A stretch of 64,000 nt of DNA from Glandiceps talaboti (Eukaryota; Hemichordata; Enteropneusta; Spengelidae): NCBI RefSeq assembly GCF_964340395.1, contig NC_135550.1, forward strand, positions 1,240,001 through 1,304,000. The letters run 5' to 3'. Below the pieces are notes generated by a model, which worked only from the letters and a program-made list of their open reading frames with translations, did not search any database and was not told where the DNA came from. This document shows positions 1-12,234 of the stretch, in pieces. A program made the translations under genes and the position numbers. Each line of letters starts with the position of its first letter. The first letter of the stretch is position 1.

Positions 1-923
1 CTTACGGGGAAAAGTGAAAGAGATTCTCTAGTTGGTGTAATCAACGATCGATTGATCCACTCAAAGTTACTACACAACAGTTAACTGCCTTTCTGTTTGA
101 ACTATTTGATGTACAGAAGTTAGCTGTCCAAACCATAATGGTATACTGCTCAGCTATTTCTAGTACCATTAGAGACCACCTCGGCCCATTTCAACTCCCC
201 AGTGGAGTCTGTCTCTAGTGCTCAACACACTACAATCTCCCCCTTTTTGAACCTCTATACCAGATTTCGTTGGAATTTCTCACACTTAAGACTACGTTTC
301 TGCTAGCTCTTGCTTCAGGCAGTCATAGAAGCGAGATCCACTCAGATATTGGACAGGGTCGAATCCAGTGGTTACAACACCAGGTTGTACTTCAGACTCG
401 TCCTAAGTTCATTGCTAAAAGTCTGGTTTTATGTTCCTTGGCTTCTCCCATTATCATTAAGGATTTAGCCACGCTGGTGGGAAGGGACCGAAAAAAACGT
501 CTTTTATGTCCAGTCAGAGCTCTCAAGTGGTACTGTAATCACACTAAGGACATTAGGGGCGATCGTACCCACCTGTTCATCCCTTGGAAATCGGACAAGT
601 TGGATTGTACAACGGCCAACATTTCTAAGTGGATAGTTAGTACTATTAAAGTGGCATATAATTCTTCCACGGCCGATACACAGGCACTTTCTAAAGTTAC
701 TGCTCATGAAGTTCAGGCAGTGGCTACTTCCTGGGCACTCTGGTCTGGCGTATCCATTAGGTCAGTCATTGAGGCAGGAACCTGGCGCTCTCAGAACTCA
801 TTCGTCAGCTTTTACTTGCGGGACATGGCCCAAGAGGCAGTCACGATGTCTGCTCTAGGTCCTATCAGTTTGGCTCAAAATGTTGCTATGCCTCTCAGTG
901 TGGAGACTTTTTCCACCAACTAG
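1..923 (+). pseudogene. DIRS-like retrotransposon tyrosine recombinase, 5' part outside window
   Basis: Reading in the frame of base 54, the sequence encodes a tyrosine recombinase of the DIRS type. The core-binding part (about 54-215) ends with a motif like AISSTIRDHLGPF. The catalytic part (about 219-923) contains SGSHRSEI, which carries the first catalytic Arg, then ISKWI, TAHEVQAVATSWAL, AGTWRSQNSFVSFYLRD with the Tyr nucleophile, and a stop at 921-923. A single in-frame TAG at 216-218 interrupts it. DIRS recombinases usually have H-x-x-R in the TAHxVRA motif; here it is H-E-V-Q, so the second catalytic Arg appears lost. The family uses this enzyme instead of a DDE integrase to insert circular cDNA. 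The reverse transcriptase and RNase H would lie upstream of the window. The terminal repeats just downstream fit the assignment. The copy looks inactive. Confidence 0.8.
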
Positions 924-942
924 GTGTCATATTCTAGGCTTA

Positions 943-1255
943 CCCAAAAGTAAGCTAAAAGGTGGGTATTTGTCTGTACAGAATTGAAATGAATTTCTGT
1001 ATAAGACTAATACCCACCTTTTACGCTCCCACCCTCCTCCCCACAGTCTCCAGGCCTTGTAACCTTCGGTTATCTTTAGGACCAAGGAATACTGGGGATT
1101 GGCTAGTCAGGGTCATGACCACTAGGAGGACAGGCCATAGGATGCCGTGGGCATTAATTTATATTTGGCAGTAAACAAGGGAAAGCAGACTGAGAGAGAC
1201 CCAAAAGTAAGCTAAAAGGTGGGTATTAGTCTTATACAGAAATTCATTTCAGTAG
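943..1255 (+). repeat. DIRS-like 3' terminal region: palindrome and direct terminal repeat
   Basis: A motif of about 45 bases beginning CCCAAAAGTAAGCTAAAAGG occurs at about 943 and again at about 1200. Around 958-1018 it forms an imperfect palindrome, with AAAAGGTGGGTATT on one arm and AATACCCACCTTTT on the other. DIRS elements end in inverted terminal repeats plus an internal complementary region that copies both ends, and a palindromic block followed by one terminal copy is what that would look like at the right end. The element probably ends near 1255. The left terminus is outside the window, so this is inference. Confidence 0.55.
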
Positions 1256-3455
1256 AAATTACAATTCTGCATTTCTTATGTGACAATGTTTAGGCCTAAA
1301 AAAATTGTTTGGTTCTGGTTTCACGACCCCCACCTAGTTTTTCAGTGCCGACCCAAAATTTTTTTTAGCTCCGCTGTCAGTGACAGGGTTGGGGTGATTC
1401 TCCGTCGTCGTCCGTCCATCAACCTTTTTTATTATTATCATCTTCTCCAAAAACGACAGTCGGAATACTTTGATATTTGGTCTGCAAGTTGCTTGGGGAA
1501 GGCTATTCAGATTTGTTCATACAAAGTTGATCTGTGCCATTTTCAATTTTTGACGAATTTTTTGTCAAAAATGATATGTTCATCTTCTTCTCAAATACTA
1601 CTTATCAGATAGCTCTAATATCTGCCATGTATCTGCCATCAATCTTAAATAAAAATGATAATAGTCATTCTAAAATTACCTCATTTTGAAAGGGGAAGTA
1701 CTTTGTTGTTCATTTTGATTTTGTACGATGAAAATTGGTGGTGAAATTTGAAACTTTGCCAATCAGCAGTAACAGTCAACTCATTAAACCATATTTGGAA
1801 AGGCTCATTTACACATATTACCGTATCATTAATTTATGTAGAACAAGTTTTGGCCAATGGCAACCTGGTAATTGCATATGACGTAGCGTTCACACCATTT
1901 GTAAAAATAAAATGTAAAATTTCTTATCATTATGTTAATGAAGACATGAAAACAAAATTTGGGGGGGGGTCTCGTCTTTATTTTTATAAAGTACGTTTTT
2001 CTGCCTTGCTCATATCCCAGTTAGAACTAAATCATAAGTGTTATTTTTATTATATAATTATTTATGTTAGTAACTTAGTATACTCATGGAAGTGACACCT
2101 CTGACGGCGGCAATTTGAACGAATTCCCATGTAAAAAATTATTTGTACAATCGTTGCAGACATGTGTCTCAAAAAATGTATTGAACCATGATCAAACTCA
2201 ACTCACCTTACTCATTACTATTGTGGCTAATGTGATGTCTAGTTCGAAAATGGCATCCCTAGTAAGCTCATGTTCTTAGTAGATATTTATTTACATGACA
2301 AAAGAGTGAAATCACCCTGCTTGTATTCAGAAGTAGCAGTGTCTGTAGGTACTTGTACTTTCGCATTCTCACGGTGATAATGCAACATTGTAATGGTCAT
2401 CTTGTAACTTGGCTTTAATACAACTATGTTCTGTGTGTAATGATGTGACACCAAACCGTACCCCTTCCTGCTTCAAATTGGCATAGACAGTAAATGTTGT
2501 CTCTCTTGCATGACCATGTAAATGTATGGTAAATGAAGGAAGTCACGTAATTTCTGACAAAACTTGCCATGGTAACATAACTGAAATATTAATATTTCAC
2601 GAATGCACTGGTGAAATATGTTCTGACTCACATGTGTAGGGCCGAAAAGTATATTTTATGACTATAGTTACCTGACATCCCCAAATGTTGTTTTTGAGTC
2701 ATAATTGACTTATCAATTTAAAAAAACATGTCTGTCATTGGTTGAAACACGTTCAACATAATACAAAAATATGTAAATAACATGCAAATGAGCACTTCCA
2801 AATATGATTTAATGACTCGACTGTGTAAACAGTCAAGGTCAAAGTTCACACTTCGGGCTGTAAAATGGCATATTTCGTTATATTTGCGATATGAGGTCAT
2901 TTTGCATTTTATAAAAATCATTTTTAACTGAAACATTGTGAATTTTCAAAAACAAATGATGAAACGTATTTTGTGATGTCTTCTACCTAATTATGGCTTA
3001 TTTTAGTCGATGAATCTAGTGGCTTGAGAGGGGTAGTTGTTAAGGAGAGGCTAATGGTTTCGCAGGGAATCTTGATGTCGCCAGCCGACGACAACATTTG
3101 AAGACACTACCGCTTTGCGTCTCTGTCAATGAGATTGAGCATTTTTCAGACAAGACCTTCTCAGTTATTATTAGCAAAATATTTGTTTTTTTTGCCAAAA
3201 TGAATAAGTCTACAATTCGGATTTACATGATGTATTTTTTTGCCGTGTCCCATTGAGTTATAAGTAGAACACTCAACTAAATTTAAATATCAAACGATGT
3301 AATGTCAAGTATAAGTTGAAAGTTTTTGACATTTTTTTAAGCCTTTGCCTTTGCTGTGTTTTTTCCTGCTTTGTTTTCATATTTATCTTGTTAATACTTT
3401 ATATTTCAAATTACATAAATATTTTGTGTGTGTCATATTCCCCATTTCCTGTTTC
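1256..3455. other. Unassigned AT-rich intergenic or upstream intronic sequence
   Basis: No coding exon, RNA gene or clear repeat is seen. At 1367-1383 the words TTAGCTCCGCTGTCAG match the start of the repeat at 39802, so a diverged piece of that family begins here. If SETD3 continues upstream, this stretch would be intronic. Confidence 0.4.
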
Positions 3456-3465
3456 CTTTGTTTAG

Positions 3466-3985
3466 TCCCCGCCAGACTAAGTCAGGGACGGGGACTTATG
3501 GATTGGGTTCCGTCCATCCGTCCGTCCGTCCAGAGCCGTTTCTTGGAGATGCCTGAACCGATTGTTTTCAAACTTAGTACAGGGGCAACATACTATGGCA
3601 TACATATGCATGTCAATTTGTTTCATGATACAATCCAATATGGCCACCTAGGAGCCATTTTGTTTGCGAATTTTCCCTGTCCAAAGCCATAACTCAGGCA
3701 TGCTTAAACAGATCTCATTCAAAGTTCGTATTAGGACAGTGTTCTATGACATACATGTGCATAATCATTGTTGTCATGATATGATCCAATATGGCTGCCT
3801 GGCAGCCATTTTGTTTGCGAATTTTCCCTGTCCAAAGCCATAACTCAGACATGCTTGAACAGATCTCATTCAAAGTTGGTATTAGGACAGTGTTTTATGA
3901 TATACATGTGCATATCCATTTTCGTCGTGATACAATCCGATATGGCTGCCTGACAGTCATTTTGTTGGTGCACCATATGAAGCCA
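3466..3985 (+). repeat. Interspersed repeat with ~153-bp internal tandem units
   Basis: Starting with a CCGTCC-rich head (about 3510-3530), the block contains about two and a half tandem units with a spacing near 153 bases. The phrase TTTTGTTTGCGAATTTTCCC appears at about 3656 and 3810, and CATAACTCAGACATGC-like words recur. Open frames run across it, but the units diverge without codon bias and match no protein family I know, so I treat it as a non-coding repeat. Confidence 0.6.
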
Positions 3986-5370
3986 AACAACATTAACCAG
4001 GTTTGAAAATGACAAGAACATAAACTGCCAGTTCCTTAAAACCCAATCATAGCAGGGATCATGTCATTCTCAATGACTTGTTTATTAGGCCTTACACAAA
4101 CTGAGTGACAAATTTTGGGCAGATATACCAGTACTTTCTAAAGGGGGTTACTGCTTGATGTGTCATGGGTGTATGAACAATAAAATGATTGAGCGATATA
4201 GAAATGTCCTATTACCGTATAAAAAAATAAATTAATAGATGTATGTGTGCATTTTCTTGAACTGCTATTCATATGTAACCAGCCTAGGAATTTGCTGGTA
4301 ATTTTTAACAGGCAAATTTGAAGGTCACACTTGCAAGTAATTTATACGTTGCACTGTAGACTAAATATCCTGACTGATGTACTCTGGACTGATGTACTCT
4401 GACTCCGAATGTATCAAAACATAAGAAGACAGACAACATTGTTGATGTTAGTTTTAATTGACACTCCCATAAGATAATAATCGACGACCATTCACATGAG
4501 CAGTGTACACAAATTTGATAGGTTTGTTGTTGTACATGATTTCGACACAATTTTGCCCTTTTCTGGTTATTCAATTGCTACTCCCGTTTGCCCTTGACAT
4601 TGGTGATTTTAAAGTTTTTAGTTCAACGTCTCTCCTCAAAACATGACAGTTTGACATAGTAAAGCAGATGGCCTATACAGCAGGGCCTATACAGCAGAGA
4701 ACCACCGGTTTCAGTATTATTAGTATTATTAATTGTATAAGCCTTAGCATGTAAAAGATATGTGAAAAACCCAGATGGTTATATTTTATTTATTTATTTA
4801 TTTTTATTTAATTATTTTTGTTTATTTATTTATTTATTTATAAACGACAATGCATCCATTATATGGGTTTTCATGCAGTTGCGAAAAAAAACATACAAAT
4901 ACATTTTAAAATAAAGATATATGTGACATACAAAAAACTATGCCAATATTGGGTATCGAGAGGAGTGGGAGAATGCAGAAGGCATTAGATTGGTGAACTA
5001 TTTGCAATGATGTATGGATGTATCTGAAGGATCGGCAGTGGGCTTTCGAAATGTGGAATTTGGTCCTTGTGTTGTATTGATGAAAATGGTATCATTGGTT
5101 GTTATAAGTTCAGAAAGGTATGAAGGTACTTTCTTAATAACACATATTTCAACAAGTTTATTAAAGTGTCGTTATGTAGCTCGTGGATGGTTGGCCAATC
5201 AAGTGCAATTCTGGCAGTAGTGACATTTTCAGACTTCTTTAGCCCACATTGGATGCAAACAGTGAAATTAATTATACGTTGTAAGCTGCTGTATAATTTA
5301 TATTTTGGTGATCACGCGCCATTGAGTCACCATAAGTTCTCCACCTCCAAAAGATACAGCCAGTCATATG
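3986..5370. other. Unassigned sequence with a (TTTA)n microsatellite
   Basis: No gene is seen. A TTTA/TTTATTTA simple repeat lies at about 4780-4845. Short open frames on both strands show no recognisable motif. Confidence 0.4.
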
Positions 5371-5374
5371 CAAA

Positions 5375-6840
5375 ATAGGGTGCCGGGGGTCAGGATTCCT
5401 ACCTTGAAAAACAAATCATCAGTTTCTCAATTCATGACAGAATTTTGTTCTACATTGGCAAGATTAATTATATGTCCAAGTCATCTCTACATTGTCAGTG
5501 ATTTCAACCTACACATCGACGATATAAATCATCCTGCTACTAGGAAATTTAATGAGATCATTGCCACATATAATCTAGCACAATGGGTACATGAATCAAC
5601 TCACATTAAAGGACATACACTGGATCTAACTATGTCTAATTCTCCAACAAGTATCAATAATACTTTTGTCAATTTCACCAGACTTTCACATCACAATCCC
5701 GTCCATGCTGATCTTATATTTCGTAAACCTTCACTTTTAAGACGTGAAATAACTTTTCGATGTATCTCTGACCTTGATGGAAGACTTCAACCATGATTTG
5801 ATTTATCTCCCAGATCTCATGCCACTGCCAAGAGACCTCTCTTCTGCCATAGCATCATACAACACACATCTTACTCAGCTTCTTGAAATCCATGCTCCTC
5901 TGAAAAGGCGGACTGTCACTATGCAACTCGGACATTAAATGGTATACACCCGAAGGTGTCTGTGGCACACCACTAAGCTAGAAGTAAAGAAGAATGCAGA
6001 AATGTTTAAGCTGCATGATCAAAAAAAAGAAGAAGGAATATTACTCATGAGGACTAGTAGTACACATTTTCCTGAGACTTGAGCCATGCAAATGTCATGG
6101 GTCATGTTCTGTGCAGTCAGTGGATTCAGCACGTAACATTGGTGTAACATTTGATGACCATTATAATTTCAAGAAGCACATCTCTTTGACATGTTGATCA
6201 GTTCTTTTTCACCTCCGAACAGTAGGTTGCATATTCCAATATAATTGTACCTTTCAAAGAAAGTTTGTCAGAAACTTGTCCATGCACTTGTATCAAAACT
6301 TGACTATACTGCAATGCCCTTCTGTATGGGCTGCCAGTTAAAGACATCGTCCCCCTTCAACATGCCCAAAATACAGCAGCTAGAATTGTGTCACACACAA
6401 AGAAAACAAATCACATCACACCAGTTCTTTCTGATCCCCATTAGCTACCTGTCCATTACAGGATTCAATACAAAGTACTACTGATCACCTACAAGGCACT
6501 CAATAACACTACTCCTGGTTACATCGCTGACTTGATTAACAGTAAACCCGAAACTCATTCACTTCAGTCAAATAACAAAAGTCTACCTCATGTACCCCTT
6601 TGTAATACAAAGTCATACGGTGAGTGTGCGTTCTCGCGAGCAGCGCCAGTTTTATGGAACAGTATATACCACTTGAACTTCGTTCTTCGTCAACTGTCGA
6701 TAAATTCAAGAAGGACATCAAGGCGCATCTGTTTGCAAGGGCTTTCTTCAACTTTTTATATTGATCTAATTTTGTTCCTGTTCAGTGTCATAGGACACTA
6801 AGTCATATTGGATTTTGGCGGTATACGAATTGTTTTTATT
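5375..6840 (+). pseudogene. L2/CR1-type LINE ORF2 remnant, internally deleted
   Basis: The first part (5375-5796) reads as the end of an apurinic-type endonuclease: SDFNLHIDD, then HIKGHTLDLTMS and LSHHNPVHADL. Active members carry GDFN and SDH, so the catalytic Asp of SDH is replaced here by His. Frame-shifted coding follows (about 5797-6000) with HAPLKRRTVT and WYTPE, the usual linker. The reverse transcriptase core is missing. About 6115-6770 gives the end of the RT and its C-terminal part in several frames: VDSARNIGVTFD, LVHALVSKLDY, TYKALNNTTPGYIADL and an ending like VDKFKKDIKAHLF. The tail at about 6835 carries ATTGATTGA units, typical of L2-type 3' ends. It is clearly dead. Confidence 0.8.
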
Positions 6841-6845
6841 GATTG

Positions 6846-7695
6846 AACAATCAATCAATTCTTTATTGAGTACTATGGCCACTGGCATAATGTATAAAAG
6901 TTTGCAATTGTCGTATCAGACACTAGAAAGCTGAAGTCATACAGAATGATAAGTATATAAAATACATGATAAATAAGAAAATGAAGTGAAAATAACTAAA
7001 TACATAAATAGAAAATTGTTTCTGTCACGAAATTGAAATGCTAAATAAAGATACATGGCAAGATTTCTTTGTGTGTATAATATGTTATTAGTCTTCATGA
7101 GTGTTACAAGTTTGTCATAGCAACATGTGGTTGTCTATAATACAGTGCTCGAATGCATTTCTGTCTTATGTCTGTGTACAGGGGACACACAAAGTAAAAA
7201 GTGGTATTCTTCTTCAAGTACCGTTTTACAATGTTCACAGAATCTCTGGTCTCCCTGTGTATTAATACATCTCCTGCCTGTTTCTATGTGCAGGCTATGA
7301 GCAGAGATTCTGAATTTACAAAGTACATTTTGTAGATGTGTTCTGTCAATATTTGATAAATAGCTCACCATGCCAAGGGACGTGTATAATTAATAAGTTT
7401 TGAACTCTTTCTTGTATTGGTTGCCCATTTCTGTGCTTCAAAATCCTTACAACATTATATATTAAGAACTCAAACCTTCCCGAACCATATGTATACAAAA
7501 GATTACTGACTGAGGTTGCCCAACACGGTAGGTCATTTTCAGATTTACTGAACTGGTATTGGTAGCATTGATAAATATATCTACTGTGGTCTAATTTTTG
7601 TATGTGCCACCAGGACTTAATAATCTGTCTAAAAATGTTTATTCATAGCGCCCTGTTTTACCACGTACATGTACAGCCAAACTAGATTGATTGAT
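6846..7695 (-). pseudogene. LINE ORF2 C-terminal remnant (zinc-knuckle tail)
   Basis: On the minus strand, reading from about 7690 to 6990, the translated pieces resemble the C-terminal tail of a common invertebrate LINE. They include CWATSVSNLL, YLSNIDRTHLQNVLCKFRIS, HSLHIETGRR, and a Cys/His cluster C-x2-C-x8-H-x3-C around 7190-7240. A downstream segment AMYLYLAFQFR, in another frame, matches the family's ending. The plus strand near 6846 starts with AATCAATCAATTCTTTATTG, the complement of a LINE 3' end, so the element runs leftward and abuts the end of the neighbouring L2 remnant tail to tail. Frame breaks and the missing RT show it is a fragment. Confidence 0.7.
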
Positions 7696-7705
7696 TGATT
7701 GATTA
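7682..7705. repeat. (ATTG)n microsatellite
   Basis: Five GATT/ATTG units sit at the edge of the LINE remnant. They may be the 3' tail of another inserted LINE. Confidence 0.6.
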
Positions 7706-8492
7706 AACTCCTGATAAGGCGATTGGCCCATTTTTCTCCGCTTAGCTGGAGTATAGATGGGAACGGTGTTTCCATCCTTTATCACCTTTACAAACATTTA
7801 TACACTGGAAACAATGTTTTTACAACTTGACATGATCAGATAGTGCTGTTTGTGAAGTTGAAATAGCCACCAAGAGTGTGCCGAGGATTGTGGGATATAT
7901 AAACAATTCTGTCATGCAGTCCAACTTCCATCAACCAAAAACAAATTTTGTCAATGTTAATGTTGCATCCTGTGTTCAGTTAATTTCATCGATTAGAAAA
8001 GGAGGTTGTAAGGCGACTAATAATGTTTCTGTAATCAGAATTTTAAGGAACTTATATTCATATTTTGGCTTGACATTTAAACACTTTTTACACAAATTTA
8101 GAGGGTTTTTTTTACAAAAACTTGGTGTACTGCTCTGAGGATTAATAGTTTGCAATGTGATATTTTAAGTCTTGTTACAAGACTTAAGAAAAGTCGGTTC
8201 TAATATTTCAAATGTTGCACCAACAATTAAACATTTTATCCTGCAACTTAAATGTTATCAATTAATTTTCTGCTCTTTAAAAGAAAGTTTTGTCATAGAA
8301 ATTTTGACTTTTTGTTTTGATATTTTTATTTTGACCCCAAAAAATAATGTTTTGGCCTATGAAAGAAAAGTTTTATCCTGACGTTAAATATTTTGCTTTC
8401 AAAAATCAATTATTTACGCCACAAATTTATTGTTCCTGTGTCGCCTGTGGGCCACTGTAATTGGCACTATTATTTTGTTTATTTATTTTCAG
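7706..8492. other. Unassigned sequence, end of a SETD3 intron
   Basis: No gene or repeat is recognised. The last bases, a T-rich run ending in CAG at 8490-8492, make a good splice acceptor for the exon that follows. Confidence 0.4.
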
Positions 8493-8578
8493 CTCTGGAA
8501 CCTTTCCATTGTCTTGTTCAGCCAGAGCTGTGCCTCCTGAACTTCTAGCTTTTCTCAGAGTATTTGCCATGAGTGAAG
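8493..8578 (+). CDS. SETD3: SETD3 internal exon (start of substrate-binding domain)
   Basis: SETD3 is the SET-domain methyltransferase that modifies a histidine of actin; its C-terminal half is a Rubisco-LSMT-type substrate-binding domain. This 86-base exon encodes GTFPLSC..VPPELLAFLRVFAMSE. I recognise it as the segment that in vertebrate SETD3 reads roughly FALHFTEPP..LLAFLRVFCMTEE; the two align without gaps. The acceptor is TTTATTTTCAG and the donor GAAG|GTAAGC. The exon enters with one base completing a split codon and leaves with one base of the next codon (phase 1). That base joins the AC at the start of the next exon to give Asp, reading MSE-D-ELKE against the vertebrate MTEEELKE. Upstream SET exons were not found in the window. 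Confidence 0.85.
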
Positions 8579-10392
8579 GTAAGCAAATCTTAAAGTTTTT
8601 ATTGATCCATCCAGACATCTATACACACACCCTCTATCCATCCACTCATCTTCTTATTAACCTACTTACCCATCCATCAATCCAGCCACCCACCCAACCA
8701 CACACCCATGCAGCCACGCATCCACCCACAAGAGGTTATTTGAATTGACCAATCACCGAGATTGATTGACAGATTCCATTGCCCAATCAATGAGCGTAAT
8801 TCTGGCATGTGCACTTGCATGTGTCACGTAGCCTACGACAAACAAAGCAATCTGTCATAGTTTATCAGCGTGTATTTAATGCAAGGTCCTTGACCTTATG
8901 ATCGGTTCTCGTATATAATATTTGCTTACAAACATTGAAATTATCGTGAAATACTGGTCATGGGCTCGGTATAATATAAATGATCACTATCCCGAAGGAT
9001 AGAGAGGTTGAATCTTATTTTGACACTTTCTGAAGCCGAAACAATATCGACAATGTTGACCTACACGATCAAGAAGATTGACTGCCATTACGTGCATTTG
9101 TTCTGAGGTATGTATGTTGATATTACTGTGAGTCAAACTATTTCATCGATCAATTCATAGAATACAGATTTTTCAGCCCAAAATTGCCTCTGATTAGTGC
9201 TTTATCTTGTCGGTCATGGTGGTGGCCAAATTAAATGTAGTCCATACCACATACGATATTGCCGAAGGTTCTGGCGTACAGACATGCATGTATGTGCAAT
9301 GTCATGATGTCATACGCATACGTAGTTACTGGCGGTGTACCCCGTGCTTTCTGTGTGCCAAATTTTAGACTCAACTAAGACTTCTTGTATATTTTCACAT
9401 CTCGTTCCTCTCTCAAGTTTGGCCTGCATAAATCCATTGTCGACAGTCAAACTTGTAGGAGTGTGAGTGCATGCAGTGAATGGTTTGGTCTGTGTTTGAA
9501 CCATACTACTACTACATCCATGATTTGATAGGCAAACATGATCAACCTTCATGAGGTTAAAATTACTATGAAAATGAAATTTGACTGTAAATGTGCAGGG
9601 CCATAGTTTGGTAATATTTAACATCACTACTTGTGCATCTGATCCATTTCATTTTCAGTAATTTTTTTTATTGAAATAAGAAAAGCAAGAAATGTGATAA
9701 ATATCCTCTGCAACAGCAACCCCCTACTTGTACAGTAGTAGTGGCCTATTTTAATGTGTACAACTGGTACCTTATTTCTCATTTAGTGTATTTAGTCATG
9801 TAAAAGTAAGTTGACCTTTACCAGAAATTAAAGTGAAAAGAATGTTTTTATATAGTGAAACAACATTACTACATTTGTGACTATATAACCCTTTGTAGTA
9901 ACAGTTTCAAAGCAATATATCAAACAAATGAAAAATGGTACTTCATTCAGATTGTCAGGAAATTCTATTACAAGTAATTAATTTATTCTCGTGTGTCATG
10001 CATCATAGACATAATAATGTATATCTCACTGTTGTGACACTTTGAAATGTTGAAAATAAATCAAAATAAAAAAAGAACGTTTGTTTTCAATATTTTCAGA
10101 AGACTTAGTGTTCAAAGTTGATGCAGATAACTTTTCCTTTATTCATATTCCTTTGATGACTTGTGTGTTGATAATCCGTCCAACACCTAATGTGACCGCA
10201 GCCGAGCTGATATGAAATAGACATACAAGTAAAAAGTGGAATTCATCCTCTTACTTGATTTAAATTACACATTTCACAAAGTCTCTCTACTCTTGGAGTA
10301 TCATTCCAACAACCAGTTTCGATTTTCAAATTATGTGTTGAGGTTCTAAATTTACAAAGCATCAGTTTGAATATTGGTTAATCAAGAGAGGT

Positions 10393-10503
10393 TAAAGGTG
10401 ATTCAAAATGCTCACATTCACTATCGCTAATTTGCTAGACGACATGTTTGTGAAATGCATTCTGGTTTTAAAACTTTTCAAAAGCGTCTGCAAACACCTT
10501 AAA
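10393..10503 (+). mobile_element. ~112-bp MITE-like element, copy 1
   Basis: The element starts AAAGGTGATTCAAAATGC and ends GCAAACACCTTAAA, so the ends form a short inverted repeat (AAGGTG / CACCTT). Two further copies lie at 36077 (same strand) and 39436 (opposite strand). The interior includes CTAGACGACATGTTTGTGAA. No coding capacity. The sequence after it, to about 10905, is also shared with 36187-36535, so this copy is part of a larger duplicated block. Confidence 0.6.
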
Positions 10504-10905
10504 ATGACCCTTTTTCAGTCACTTCCCTTCGGATTTACTTCGAGAGTTTTCGGGTATTTCCGGTCCCACCTAGACCACAGGATTTTATGACGTCATAAGG
10601 GGTACACGTTAGCACCATGAAAGTAGAACCCCTACTTCCATGATAGCACTAAGACTATGACGAGCGTAGTCACTAGGTGAATAAAACTCAACAGCTTTGT
10701 GAAAAAATACATTGCTAGTGGTTGTAACAGACATCAGTAAACAAAAACTACACTCTACATGTCTTATTAACCAACATTTACCGATATTTACTCACACTTT
10801 CTCACTAATTGACAGTGTCTGTGGGTATAAATGCTAAAATATTATCTCCCCATATTATGGCAAAATAAATCAAAGCAGTTCGACTACAGTGTAGATATAC
10901 ATAAA
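10504..10905 (+). repeat. ~400-bp repeat shared with 36187-36535
   Basis: Words such as GGGTATTTCCGGTCCCA, GACATCAGTAAACAAAAACTAC and TTACCGATATTTACTCACAC occur in the same order in both places. It ends near the start of the 34-bp hairpin. Function unknown; probably part of an interspersed element. Confidence 0.6.
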
Positions 10906-10908
10906 CAT

Positions 10909-10998
10909 CCGACGGATGTCCTATTCTAAACACACGTCCCTACACGAATGCATGTACATACGTATAGGGACGTGTGTTTAGAATAGGACATCCGTCGG
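10909..10998. repeat. Perfect 34-bp inverted repeat (hairpin)
   Basis: The left arm 10909-10942 begins CCGACGGATGTCC. The right arm 10965-10998, ending GGACATCCGTCGG, is its exact reverse complement. A 22-base spacer separates them. Perfect identity over 34 pairs in an otherwise decayed region suggests recent origin or ongoing correction of the arms. Confidence 0.9.
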
Positions 10999-11699
10999 TA
11001 GAAAAAGTTTTTCGCTAAGTCCTTCCACAAACAGTGGAATCAATCAATGAAATTTACCCTGTTGTTCCTCCAACCCATTCTTCCCAGAACGCATGCTATA
11101 GGAATACGTATTTTCGATTTTTAGTAGTAGAAATCGACTGATTCTTACCTTCAGGATTATCGATGTTACTTGCCGCCATGTTGAATACGCAATGGACGTT
11201 GGGAAAATCAGGACTTTGTGTTCATCGCAATATAGACTTGGCTTGTAACTAAACGACTTATACCAGGTACTATGTAGAATTTTCCCGCAACTTGTATTTT
11301 TGTACTTGTCACTATATCGATCGTACTCTAGACTAATATTTGTTACCTACCCCTGATTATTAATAGTACTTTTCAGCGATTGCCATGTTGGATGCCATGT
11401 TTTGCCTATGACAAACCATGCAAAACGTGCGAAGTTGTAGTAGCATGGTAACTAAGGTGGGCGTGGCTACAGTGCTCAGGGCGATCGGTCAATTGGCTGG
11501 AGTATGGAAAAGAATTTGTCAGTCGGCAAATACCACTGATATGGAAAGGCACCCAGATGTTAATGAGAACGAGGCTAAAGGGGTACAGTTCAAAGATGCG
11601 CCACCATTTGAACGCAATACTCTGTTTGCATTAGCATCCAGTGTATTGGCTATGAACTTCTTGATAGTAAATTATATACAACTATGGGAAAGTGATACT

Positions 11700-12234
11700 G
11701 TGCTGCAACTTATTGCACAAATCACTCATAGGCTGTTTCCAATACTTACAGTCCTGTGCAGATAAACTAAACTATTGCCAATATTCGCATAAGAAAGCAA
11801 AAAGCAGTTATGATTGTGAAAAAGATGATGACAATCATAACTACAAGGAAGATCACGATCTTTGCAGCCAATTAGATGAAATTTTCCTGCTACTTTGCCA
11901 TTTGCGGCTTTGGTTATTTGAAAGGGTCTTGGCACATTGTTTTTGTGTCTCAGTCTCTGTAGTTTCTGCTATACGTATTACTTGGTTGAACTTCCATTAT
12001 TTACAATTTCATGAACTTCCTATCTGGCCTAGTAGAGACTTAGTTGATAAGAACATGCCTATAGTATTTAAGGATAAGTATCCAAGTACAAAGTGTATTA
12101 TTGATTGTACTGAATTAAAGTGTAAAGTGCCAAAGGATAACTCAATCCAGTCTGATCAAACTTTGGTCAAAGTACAAGTCACATGTTACATTTAAAGGCT
12201 TGGTGGGAATAGATCCATCAGTTTCTACATGTAA
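11700..12234 (+). pseudogene. ISL2EU-like DDE transposase fragment (DDE_Tnp_4 type)
   Basis: Translated pieces match the pattern of IS5/Harbinger-related DDE transposases common in invertebrates: KLNYC, then LDEIFLLLCHLRLWLFERVLAH, VSAIRITWLNFHYL, LPIWPSRDLVDKNMP, and FKDKYPSTKCIIDCTELK. The IIDCTE motif would carry the first catalytic Asp. A frame shift near 12170 moves the reading to YKSHVTFKGLVGIDPSVST. The coding signal then stops where the 38-bp minisatellite begins, so the rest of the DDE triad is absent. An open frame upstream (11418-11765) may be more of the same protein but shows no motif I can name. It lies in the SETD3 intron in the same orientation. Confidence 0.75.

Noticed and set aside
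3345-4006. Two small proteins with IRPSVQSRFLEMPEPI and similar
   Set aside because: Frames cross the 153-bp tandem units of a diverged repeat, and I know no protein family for them.
8580-8748. Continuation of the open frame past 8578 as coding (PPTQPHTHAATHPPTRG)
   Set aside because: A strong donor lies at 8579, the next family-matching codons are at 30498, and the extension is a CCA/CACC simple repeat.
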